Assembly (NCBI GenBank): GCA_030426955.1
Contig: JAUHXS010000002.1
Location: 473,829 to 537,828 of the forward strand
DNA length: 64,000 nucleotides
Direction: 5' to 3'
Source of the DNA: Bacteroidia bacterium
GTDB lineage: Bacteria; Bacteroidota; Bacteroidia; Chitinophagales; JAUHXS01
Below the pieces are notes generated by a model that saw only the letters and a program-made list of their open reading frames with translations, was not told where the DNA came from and did not search any database. The first letter of the stretch is position 1. Each line of letters opens with the position of its first letter. The position numbers were made by a program, and so were the translations under genes. Shown here in pieces: positions 44,482 to 53,108 of the stretch.

Positions 44482-46389
44482 TTAGTATTTCATTATAGGA
44501 AGTACCTTCTGATAGCTGTTATTTACTCTTACTAGTACATAATATATTCCATTAGCAAGACTGTTAGTTTCAATAGAGTATTCATGAAACTCTGTATCTA
44601 ATTCTGTATCTAAGAACTTTATTTTAACTTTTCCCGTATGGTCTAGAACAGAAACTCTCACGTTTGAAGGCTCATTAAGCTTTACTTTGAAATCATAAAA
44701 ATCAGAAATTATGTTATAACCAGATTTTATAATATCTGTGCCAAATATATCTGAAAATTTAATTGTTTGATTTGTTGAATCTGATAACAAACTATTCTTT
44801 CCAGAGCCTGCAACATATGGATCTTCTGAATTGGAAAAGAAATCCTCATAATATGCACTAGGATTAACACATCCATATACAGTTAGTTTTACTCTCAAAG
44901 CATGATTTTTGATCAGTAAACTTTCTATCATATTTACGTTTGTGTTTACCTCATTTTTCGGCCATAATTCTATTTCGTCACCTGAAGTAAATCCATCAAA
45001 AACATAAATATTTTCTTCGTTTGTGCCATTTGAACCAACTTCTTTGGCACTTATTATAACGTTATAATAAGTTGCATCTTCTACAAATGCAACTATAGGA
45101 TTCTCTGCTGTATTTGTAGAAGAAACTCCCTGAATTTCAGGAGCACTCGTAGTCGACTCATATTGGATTCTCACTTCATCAAATGCCATGTCTCCACAAT
45201 TTCCGGTAGCTGTCAGCGTATATATTACAGAAGCCCCTGGTGGCTGACCTGTTGGTGGAGTAAAAGTAGGGTTAGCAATATTAGGATTGCTGAGGTAGTT
45301 AAGGCCTTCAGGAGGGTTTGCTGACCACGAATAGCTGACAAAGCTTTGAGGAGTAGTTCCAAGTTGATAGGGCCAAGTTAAAGTAATAGGACCTGTTTCG
45401 TCACAAGGGGAAATACTATTGCCCGCATCTGCATTTGGTGTAATGCAATCACAAGGTTCTATTCGAGCACTAAAGTTTGAGCCTGATTCAGCACTGAAGC
45501 CTGGTAATAGTTTGATAGTATTGCCAGACTTGTATGTTATATCTGCGCCTGAAAGAACATTGACAGGTCCATTTGTATAGGTTGCTCCAACATCATATCC
45601 TGCCTTTATAATATTGTCTGCTATAAGTGGAGGTTCGCTAAACTGATACTCCGTATTTTCTATTAAAAACTCATTGACACAAATATCTGTACCAAGATCA
45701 ACGACTTTTATGTCGTCAAAGTAGTAATAGGCTGCATTATTATTTGATCTGGCAGTAGTATTGTTGTTATTGAAATTGCCAATTGTAATCCAGTCATATG
45801 CCTTAGAGGGTGTGAAAATCCCTGATATTTTAGTCCATCCTTGCTGAGATGTGACTAGCCCATTAGTATTCAAAATTTGAGGCGTTTCATTTATGTTGTC
45901 TTCGCAGCACTTTCTTGGCCTACCTTTTGAAAAGTAAGCACCAATATCTGCAATTGAGTTATTGTTATTTCGATTTGCTGTATAGAATTCAACTAAATAC
46001 TTATGGCCAACAATCATTTTACTAGATAGCTTATTTACTATATACTCTCTATAGCTATTAAAGCTTGAACAATTATTAACGGATTGCTCATATAAAAACT
46101 CCCCTGTATAACCACTACCTGTTCTCGGACCATTTATATAATCAAGATTTCCCGTTCTACATAAATGGTGATAGTCTGAAGTGCCTATAGATGCAAATCC
46201 ACATATTACATGTCTCGCAGGTCTTTGCCAGTCGTCTAGCCCAGGAATTAAAGAATTATTAGCTATATTACCTGTAGGATTGTTCTGAGGAGGACAAGAA
46301 GACACGGTTTCAAACCCACCATTCGGTACCAAGTTAGTCTGGGAAAATACGAGCTTAAAGCTTAGCAATAAAACAAAAATCTTTTTCAT
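44482..46389 (-). CDS. T9SS type A cargo protein with CBM-like and coathanger-stack domains
   Basis: A 635-residue secreted protein. After the signal peptide (FVLLLSFKLVFSQ) comes NLVPNGGFE, the start of a carbohydrate-binding-like beta-sandwich (about 20-235). A segment with IKLLPGFSAESGSNFSARIEPC (about 285-312) resembles the 3-coathanger-stack unit of Bacteroidota surface proteins. Residues ~320-410 form an Ig-like domain. The last ~90 residues (IIKSGYNIISDFYDFKVKL to ANGIYYVLVRV and KY) are a type A sorting domain. Carbohydrate binding is inferred from fold likeness. It is bracketed with the next gene by two copies of a ~150-bp repeat. Confidence 0.8.
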   Translation of the reverse strand: MKKIFVLLLSFKLVFSQTNLVPNGGFETVSSCPPQNNPTGNIANNSLIPGLDDWQRPARHVICGFASIGTSDYHHLCRTGNLDYINGPRTGSGYTGEFLYEQSVNNCSSFNSYREYIVNKLSSKMIVGHKYLVEFYTANRNNNNSIADIGAYFSKGRPRKCCEDNINETPQILNTNGLVTSQQGWTKISGIFTPSKAYDWITIGNFNNNNTTARSNNNAAYYYFDDIKVVDLGTDICVNEFLIENTEYQFSEPPLIADNIIKAGYDVGATYTNGPVNVLSGADITYKSGNTIKLLPGFSAESGSNFSARIEPCDCITPNADAGNSISPCDETGPITLTWPYQLGTTPQSFVSYSWSANPPEGLNYLSNPNIANPTFTPPTGQPPGASVIYTLTATGNCGDMAFDEVRIQYESTTSAPEIQGVSSTNTAENPIVAFVEDATYYNVIISAKEVGSNGTNEENIYVFDGFTSGDEIELWPKNEVNTNVNMIESLLIKNHALRVKLTVYGCVNPSAYYEDFFSNSEDPYVAGSGKNSLLSDSTNQTIKFSDIFGTDIIKSGYNIISDFYDFKVKLNEPSNVRVSVLDHTGKVKIKFLDTELDTEFHEYSIETNSLANGIYYVLVRVNNSYQKVLPIMKY

Positions 46390-46440
46390 ATATATGCTTT
46401 ATATTTTGATGAAATACGATACTTAAATAGTACTTCTGTT

Positions 46441-47757
46441 TTATTTACTTGTCAATTTACCAAGCTCAGCTTTTAGCTCCTCGTTTTCTTTCTTCATATC
46501 AATCATGTATAAAGTCAACTCCTCAATCTTTCTAAGCAGTATTGCATCCATCTCACCTAGGTTAACACCCTTTTTTATTACTTCTTCTTCAGAAGGTACA
46601 TTCGGTAAGTGTCCATTTTCCATGATGTAGTTTTCTACCTCGTCTAGTGTTTCTAGTTTGTAGTTTTTGTCAAAAACAAAATCTGACCACCCACTTAAGG
46701 TTACTTCTATTTCCTGAGCAGTTATCTTTCCTTTTACAGCAAGTAGAGATTGAGGGTTGGAAGTGCCAATACCTACTCTTCCGCTTCCTCTTAAAATTGT
46801 CAAACTGGTTGACCAAGTGGCATCGTATTTGTTGTCAATATGAAAATCTTTGTTATCGTTGTCTATTCTGAATAAAAATGCTCTTGTCGGTGTCCCATCG
46901 TCAGAAAGCATTAGTCCATCACCACCTATTGTGCTACTAGCAATTCCAGCTATGTGAAGTTTAGATTGAGGCGATAATACGGAAATTCCAACATTCCCGC
47001 CATTAAAATAAGTATTCCCATTGCTATTAATTGTTGCTCTTAATGATGAGGCGCTATTATAAAGATTGATTATGCCATGATCAGATGATGTTACTGATAA
47101 AGAGGCTCGGACTGAATTGGCAACACTATTGTATACAGCGACTCCATTTTTATCGACATTGGGGTCTCCGCCACCTTTAATTTGTAAACGTCCAGTTGGA
47201 CTTAAGCCTAGACCCAGGTTTCCAGTTCCACGTTTCAGAGTCATGATATTTTCCCAAGTGCCACCATATTTATTATCTATATGTAAGTCCTTGTTATCAT
47301 TATCAAGTCTAAATAAAAAAGCACGCGTTGGTACATCATCATCAGAAAGCATCAGACCGTCACCACCTACCGTACTACTAGCAATACCTGCAATATGAAT
47401 CTTGGCTTTAGGGGAGGTAATTCCAGTACTAATTTTACCCATTACAAACAAATCTTTAGCCAATTGAAGAGTGCCCTCTGTATTCAAAGCTGCTTTAGGA
47501 GCATTTCCAATTACCCCCCAAGTGAATCCTCTTGTTGCATCATCATTCATTCTCATGTTGATGCTATAGCTTGTTACAGGTCCGTACTTATATTCTGCAC
47601 CATTTCCCATACTGATTTTATAATTATTGCTTCCATTCCAAAACCTGACGCCTTTTCCATCCCCCGCGGAGACATCATAGTAATTTTGACTTTGTGAAAA
47701 TAAGTTTGTAAATAAGCCAAGACAAATAATAACTGATAGGTAAATACTTTTTTTCAT
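46441..47757 (-). CDS. Tail-fibre-like exported protein with internal duplication
   Basis: A 438-residue protein with a signal peptide (SVIICLGLFTNLFSQ) and a beta-solenoid/tail-fibre-like body. Residues 115-193 and 262-340 are nearly identical (for example IHIAGIASS...GGDGLMLSDD...TRAFLFR), a recent internal duplication (47179-47415 and 46738-46974). The C-terminal part (from DFVFDKNYKLETLDEVENYI to HLPNVPSEEEV) is common in Bacteroidota exported proteins and ends in a coiled coil (EELTLYMIDMKKENEELK). There is no sorting domain. Function unknown; it may assemble as a trimeric fibre. Confidence 0.75.
   Translation of the reverse strand: MKKSIYLSVIICLGLFTNLFSQSQNYYDVSAGDGKGVRFWNGSNNYKISMGNGAEYKYGPVTSYSINMRMNDDATRGFTWGVIGNAPKAALNTEGTLQLAKDLFVMGKISTGITSPKAKIHIAGIASSTVGGDGLMLSDDDVPTRAFLFRLDNDNKDLHIDNKYGGTWENIMTLKRGTGNLGLGLSPTGRLQIKGGGDPNVDKNGVAVYNSVANSVRASLSVTSSDHGIINLYNSASSLRATINSNGNTYFNGGNVGISVLSPQSKLHIAGIASSTIGGDGLMLSDDGTPTRAFLFRIDNDNKDFHIDNKYDATWSTSLTILRGSGRVGIGTSNPQSLLAVKGKITAQEIEVTLSGWSDFVFDKNYKLETLDEVENYIMENGHLPNVPSEEEVIKKGVNLGEMDAILLRKIEELTLYMIDMKKENEELKAELGKLTSK
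46738..47415 (-). repeat. Internal duplication in the tail-fibre-like gene
   Basis: The span covers two DNA segments (47179-47415 and 46738-46974) encoding near-identical ~79-residue blocks, separated by ~68 unrelated residues. Confidence 0.7.
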
Positions 47758-48312
47758 CGTTGTTTAATTTTTGTTTGTGATAGTTCTAAAGTTATTTGAT
47801 CCCAGAGAAATTTCGCATTACAAATTTTGAGTATTGTACGGAAATCCACCATTAATTAATGCTGAAATATAGCAACTTGTGGCGGCTTAAGCAATACGGT
47901 ATAGTACCTAGGAAAAATACCTACATACAATTTATGTTAAATAGAAAAATGAAATCTCTATGTAATACTTTATTGAACCAAACAAAGGACCTCAACTGAA
48001 GAGGCAGGAGTGGGTACTCTGGTAGACAAGCATTGTAGATGAACCGTTTTTAGAATAAGCTTATATGAACCAATAAGCCTCAGAGTCCTCTGCGAGTGAC
48101 TCTGAGGGAATAGGGTATAAAGTTAATAGTTAAATGTAGATGTCTCAAAGTAATTGGCGATATATTTAGTAAACGAAGTTTTTTAACTCTTCTCATTTTG
48201 AATTTTCTAATCTTTCAATTTTATAATTTTTGAATCAGTAATATTGCCTCACTCACACCTTTAGCCATATACCTATCGCTATTTTAAGTTGAATAAAACT
48301 TAGATATACAAT
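47758..48312. other. Intergenic region with the second copy of the 150-bp repeat
   Basis: Contains the complete repeat (47964-48113) and AT-rich DNA on both sides. It includes the upstream region of the tail-fibre-like gene and the downstream region of porZ. No gene is visible. Confidence 0.6.
47964..48113. repeat. Repeat copy 2, complete (units A and B)
   Basis: Unit A (47964-48052) and unit B (48068-48113) are adjacent here, whereas in the copy at 44116-44452 they are separated by ~200 bases including an inserted MITE. The hairpin 48078-48107 is the same as in copy 1, with one base change in the loop. Confidence 0.7.
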
Positions 48313-50643
48313 TTAGTTTACAATCAACAACTTCGTTACAAAGCTTTCTCTGCCGGTTTCATCGGTAATAAAGACAAGATAAACACCAGTTTTAGCTCTT
48401 ATGCCGTTGTAATTGTTTCCATCCCAAGTGGCTTGACCACCATTTGCAATAGTTTCATAAAACAACGTACCGTTGACGTCCGTTATCTTAGTCGGTGCAT
48501 TGGGAGTTAATCCCCTTATGGCTATGGTACCCGTATAGTCTTCGCGAACCGGATTGGGGTAAACCATCACATTTTCATAGCCATATTCTCCCTCTGTTGC
48601 AGTGCCTTTGTATGAGATGATGCCCTTATCCGTTCCAATGTAAACTTCTCCAGTAGTTCCATCAATGGCAATATCCGTTATAATATTGGAAAGTAAGGGG
48701 CTATTATCCTCGTTGAAATACTGAATGGTTTCTGTGCCATCACTAGATAGTAGCCAAACACCATTGGTTGTACCAATCCACTTTCGATCTGCTCCATCAA
48801 CAGCAATAGTTCTAACGACCTCTGTTTCTAGTAGATGTACATTGACACCATCTATTTCTACTAATATCTGGCTAGCATCACACCCATCTCCCGAAAAGAC
48901 CTCACCAGGGCAGTAAAATACAGCAATACCTTCGTCTGTTCCTGCCCATATTTCTCCATCTAAGTCTTTTGCTATGCAATTAACATTGACCGTGGGCAGT
49001 CCTCCGCTACCAAGTCCTGAAGCCATTCGTTTATATTGATCGTCAGATTTGTCATCTAAGTCATCTCCATGATCAAAAACCATAATTCCTTCTCTTTTGG
49101 CAAGCAAAACCCATTTTTGATTAAAATCATCAATAACGATTTGTCCAACACTATTCTCTGTCCATGAAAAGGGAGGCTTGAAAGATATCCAAGTGTCGTC
49201 TGGTTTTTTGACGCTCAATGGTTCTGGAGCGCCATAGTTAGCAACCCAAAGATTACTAGCCTCATCAAATGCGAGTCCTGCTACTCTGTAAGAGTTTGGA
49301 TCTCCAGTCATTGGCTGAAGGCTAGAATTTGATTTGTAAACATTAATTGCTTGATCCTCATGTGTCTCTAGTAGCCCGCCCCCATATGAACCCCAAAAAA
49401 CATGATTGTTTGATGGATTTTTTGCTACAGCTATGAAATTAAACATACTGTCTAAAGCTTTGATATTAAAACCAGTATTTGTACCCCAGTAGCTGAATGC
49501 AAACTTAAAGAAGCCATCATAGTTTTGTCCAGGATTCCAAGAGTTGGTAACACTGCCTGGAGCAATTAGTAATTCTTGATTTACAGAAACCATTTCCTTG
49601 ACATTGCTTGAACCTGGACCTTGTGGCGTAATCGACTTTGCTCCACCATCGTTAAGTCTTAAAAGCGGTTGCCTTAGATCGGCAATCCAAAGATCTTGAT
49701 TGCTTAGTTGGATGACTTGTTGAGGTAGGCCTAATGCGCCATCGGTATATTCACTGATCAGTTGTCCAGATTCGTCAATTAATAAGATAGCGCTACGTTC
49801 TATTTCTCCTGTAGAATCATATTGATATGCTATTAATGATAAAGAAGAGGTATTACTTTGTAAGAACGTTAGGTCATTTATAGTATCGTTGTAAATGGAA
49901 GACCAACTGCTTCCATCGAATTTATAAACAGAACCCTGAGTCAATGCATAAACAAATTCATCTAAGTTGACAATGTTTTGAACTTCAATGTTTGGAATAC
50001 CGTTAGCCGTATCATATTGTAGCCATACATTAAAGTCGGCTAAATTGGAGGCGCTAAGTGATACACTTTTAACGCCTTGGTCTGTGGCTGCAAAAAGCAT
50101 TTCTGAAGTAGACGTTACATCATTGACGTTGAGGTCATCACCCTCGTCACCTATCCAATAGGTGTCTTTTACTTCTTGCTTTTTCATATCAATAGCAAGA
50201 ATGCCAAACCCACATGCCATATAGGCGATATCTCCATTAATATGAATGTTGTTAACATCTTTTTTCCCAGCAATATTGGCTCTTTTTAAATCCGAAATAT
50301 TTACTACATTATTGCCAATTAGCAAATCTATATTACTATTACTATAAGCGATAGCCAGAATATCATCTTTTGGAGAATACGCGATAGCACTTACTCCAAC
50401 GTCTGATAGACCGTTGCCTTTGTCATATCTATTGATCGCATTATCACTTAATCCATAGGAAAAAACGGCATTCAGTGTAGCGCAAAAAATTTCGTCATCG
50501 CCTTCGACAATTGCTACGCCATTTTTGTAAGGCAAATGAGTCCTCCATTGTCCAATTGCTATCTCTGGATATTGTGAGAAAGATAGAAAAGATAGTGATA
50601 GAAAATAGACTACATATATTATTTTAGTCAATAAGTATCGCAT
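48313..50643 (-). CDS. porZ: T9SS protein PorZ (two-propeller, with C-terminal domain)
   Basis: Starting at ATG 50643 (a TTG six codons upstream is less likely) gives 776 residues, the length of the P. gingivalis protein. After the signal peptide (VVYFLSLSFLSFSQ) the mature protein begins YPEIAIGQWRTHLPYKN, a PorZ hallmark, followed by two seven-bladed propellers of two-component-regulator type (about 25-690) with repeated YSPKDDILAIAYS and AVDGADRKWIGTTNGVWLL units. The end (YENVMVYPNPVREDY to RAKTGVYLVFI) is a type A-like sorting domain. PorZ belongs to the attachment complex that links cargo to anionic LPS with PorU, PorV and PorQ (established for the family). Confidence 0.88.
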   Translation of the reverse strand: MRYLLTKIIYVVYFLSLSFLSFSQYPEIAIGQWRTHLPYKNGVAIVEGDDEIFCATLNAVFSYGLSDNAINRYDKGNGLSDVGVSAIAYSPKDDILAIAYSNSNIDLLIGNNVVNISDLKRANIAGKKDVNNIHINGDIAYMACGFGILAIDMKKQEVKDTYWIGDEGDDLNVNDVTSTSEMLFAATDQGVKSVSLSASNLADFNVWLQYDTANGIPNIEVQNIVNLDEFVYALTQGSVYKFDGSSWSSIYNDTINDLTFLQSNTSSLSLIAYQYDSTGEIERSAILLIDESGQLISEYTDGALGLPQQVIQLSNQDLWIADLRQPLLRLNDGGAKSITPQGPGSSNVKEMVSVNQELLIAPGSVTNSWNPGQNYDGFFKFAFSYWGTNTGFNIKALDSMFNFIAVAKNPSNNHVFWGSYGGGLLETHEDQAINVYKSNSSLQPMTGDPNSYRVAGLAFDEASNLWVANYGAPEPLSVKKPDDTWISFKPPFSWTENSVGQIVIDDFNQKWVLLAKREGIMVFDHGDDLDDKSDDQYKRMASGLGSGGLPTVNVNCIAKDLDGEIWAGTDEGIAVFYCPGEVFSGDGCDASQILVEIDGVNVHLLETEVVRTIAVDGADRKWIGTTNGVWLLSSDGTETIQYFNEDNSPLLSNIITDIAIDGTTGEVYIGTDKGIISYKGTATEGEYGYENVMVYPNPVREDYTGTIAIRGLTPNAPTKITDVNGTLFYETIANGGQATWDGNNYNGIRAKTGVYLVFITDETGRESFVTKLLIVN

Positions 50644-50711
50644 CGGTATAACAACGTCCAATTTAATATTAATGTTGTGTATAATTGCTATCTTTAATCG
50701 ATTTTTAGGAT

Positions 50712-53105
50712 ATGTGGAAGACGATAGCCAAATATATACTTAAGTACCGTTTTATGTGCCTATTGGCACTTGGGGCGATTACCGTTTTTATGGGTTATGT
50801 GGGAAGTAATATCCAGATGGGGTATGATTTTGCCAAAGTGATTCCTGAGGATGATCCGAGGTATGTGCAGTTTTTAGAATTTCAAAAAAACTTTGGAGAA
50901 GATGGGAATGTAATGGCACTTGCCATTGAAACAGATAACCTTTTTCAATTAAAGGTTTTTAACGATTGGTTTGAGTTAGGGAACCGAATACTAAAAATTG
51001 ATGGGGTAGAGGATGTTTTTTCTGTTCCACATTCGTTTTATCTTAAAAAGAACAAGCAAGAGAAAAGGTTTGAAGTTACTAAATTGGTAACAAAACCTAT
51101 TGCTACACAAGCTGAACTTGACTCTATAAAGAATTACTTTAGTCAGTTATCCTTTTACAAAAACTTGCTTTACAATAGTGAAAAAGGTGTAACCATGATG
51201 GGGGTTACTTTTAATAAGAAAAAGCTGGATTCGAAGGCTCGTTTGGGAATAGTTGATGACATCAATAAAGAGATTGCTGTCTTTAATGAGCAAAATCAAA
51301 ATGATGTAAAAAAGTCGGGATTGCCTTTTATGAGAACGGTAAATGTAAACCTAATTTCTGCAGAGTTAAGACTTTTCGTGATTTTGGCACTATGTCTTAC
51401 CGCACTCGTTTTATTCATCCTATTTAGAAATTTCTACGCCGTTGTATTTCCATTGCTAGTAGTAATGATTGGTGTCGTTTGGTCTTTAGGAATCATTGTG
51501 CTATTGGGGTATAAAATTTCTTTGCTGACAGGACTTATACCATCACTCATAGTCGTAATAGGTATACCCAATTGTGTTTACTTGATAAATAAATATCATT
51601 CCGAGTTTAAAAAGCATGGAGACAAACATTTAGCTGTAAGTCATGTAATTGAGCGAATTGGTTATGTGACTCTGTTTACGAATCTTACTACCGCAACGGG
51701 TTTTGGTGTTTTCTATTTTACAAGTAGTAAAATTCTAAGTGAATTTGGATTAGTAGCAAGCCTCAATATTGTTAGTATGTTTATCATATCACTAATATCC
51801 ATCCCATTAATATTTAGCTATTTACCAAAGCCAAGTGGGAAGCATACCGATCACTTAGAAGGTAAGTTCTTTAGTATGATATTAACGACTTTTGATAACT
51901 GGTCACAGCATTATCGAAAAGCCATTTACATAGTTGCAGGTATTGTGGCTGCTGTTGCAATATATGGGTTGACTATGCTCAAAACAACAGGTTTTATGTT
52001 TGATGACTTGCCAAAAGATACAAAAGCGTATAAAGATTTGGCCTTTTTTGAAGAAACATTTAATGGTGTAACTCCTTTTGAAATATTGATTGATACGAAG
52101 AAAAAAGGAAAAGCAACACAGCTCTCAACTTTAAGAAAAATTGATGCGGTTCAAGATTCACTGAAAACTTTTGATATTTTTTCAAAACCACTTTCGGTTG
52201 TAGAAGGGCTCAAGTTTGCGAATCAATCTTACTTTAATGGAAACCCTAAATACTACAGATTGCCGAATAGTATGGAGAAGAATCTGATCTTTTCATACTT
52301 GGGAAATACAAACGATAATGGAAGATTGCTAGAATCATTTATTGACAGTAATCAACAAATTTTGAGAATTAGTGTGCAAATGGCAGATATAGGGGCGCAT
52401 CGTTTAGAGGAGTATATGGCTCAGATTAAAGCAAAAGTTAATAGTGTGTTAGATCCAGAAAAGTATGATGTTTCTTATACTGGAACCAGCTTGATCGTGA
52501 TGCAAGGAAATAAGTTTCTTATAAATGGTTTAGTAAATAGTGTTACGCTCGCTTTTGTAGTTATTGCCATATTGATGGGTTTTCTTTTCAGGTCTTTTAG
52601 AATGTTGATCATTTCCATCTTGCCTAATATGATCCCCCTGCTATGCACTGCAGGATTGATGGGCTTCTTTAGTATTCCATTGAAGCCCTCCACTGTTTTG
52701 ATTTTTAGTATCGCTTTTGGTATTTCTATTGACGATACGATTCACTTTTTAGCCAAGTACAAGCAAGAACTTTTTAGACACCGTTGGGATATCAAAAAAA
52801 CAGTTTCTGTCTCTCTGCATGAAACAGGGCATAGTATGATCTATACATCGCTCATTTTATTCTTTGGGTTTATCGTGTTTACTGCTTCAGACTTTAATGG
52901 AACAGTCAATTTAGGTCGGTTATCTTCTATCACCTTAGTTATCGCGATGGTTACCAACCTTGTATTATTGCCAGCTTTACTCCTTTCCTTTAAACGATTT
53001 TTAGATAGAAAAGCATTAAAAGATGAGCCTTTGGTAAGAGTATTTGATGAGGAGGTTGATATAGAGCTAGAAAAACTGAATTTAAAAAAAACAGAGATCA
53101 AATAG
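50712..53105 (+). CDS. MMPL/RND-family exporter
   Basis: A 797-residue membrane protein with two halves of six transmembrane helices each. The large periplasmic loops (about 30-215 and 410-610) follow TM1 and TM7. The sterol-sensing-like segment GISIDDTIHFLAKYKQEL (TM10 region), repeated in the first half as VIGIPNCVYLINKYHSE, is characteristic of this superfamily. Members export lipids, hopanoids or hydrophobic compounds, but the substrate is not known. The stop is three bases before the ileS ATG, so both are one transcript. Confidence 0.88.
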   Translation: MWKTIAKYILKYRFMCLLALGAITVFMGYVGSNIQMGYDFAKVIPEDDPRYVQFLEFQKNFGEDGNVMALAIETDNLFQLKVFNDWFELGNRILKIDGVEDVFSVPHSFYLKKNKQEKRFEVTKLVTKPIATQAELDSIKNYFSQLSFYKNLLYNSEKGVTMMGVTFNKKKLDSKARLGIVDDINKEIAVFNEQNQNDVKKSGLPFMRTVNVNLISAELRLFVILALCLTALVLFILFRNFYAVVFPLLVVMIGVVWSLGIIVLLGYKISLLTGLIPSLIVVIGIPNCVYLINKYHSEFKKHGDKHLAVSHVIERIGYVTLFTNLTTATGFGVFYFTSSKILSEFGLVASLNIVSMFIISLISIPLIFSYLPKPSGKHTDHLEGKFFSMILTTFDNWSQHYRKAIYIVAGIVAAVAIYGLTMLKTTGFMFDDLPKDTKAYKDLAFFEETFNGVTPFEILIDTKKKGKATQLSTLRKIDAVQDSLKTFDIFSKPLSVVEGLKFANQSYFNGNPKYYRLPNSMEKNLIFSYLGNTNDNGRLLESFIDSNQQILRISVQMADIGAHRLEEYMAQIKAKVNSVLDPEKYDVSYTGTSLIVMQGNKFLINGLVNSVTLAFVVIAILMGFLFRSFRMLIISILPNMIPLLCTAGLMGFFSIPLKPSTVLIFSIAFGISIDDTIHFLAKYKQELFRHRWDIKKTVSVSLHETGHSMIYTSLILFFGFIVFTASDFNGTVNLGRLSSITLVIAMVTNLVLLPALLLSFKRFLDRKALKDEPLVRVFDEEVDIELEKLNLKKTEIK

Positions 53106-53108
53106 TTT

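Noticed and set aside
46441..47757. True phage tail-fibre gene
   Set aside because: It has an export signal and the Bacteroidota-type C-terminal region, and no other phage genes are nearby.
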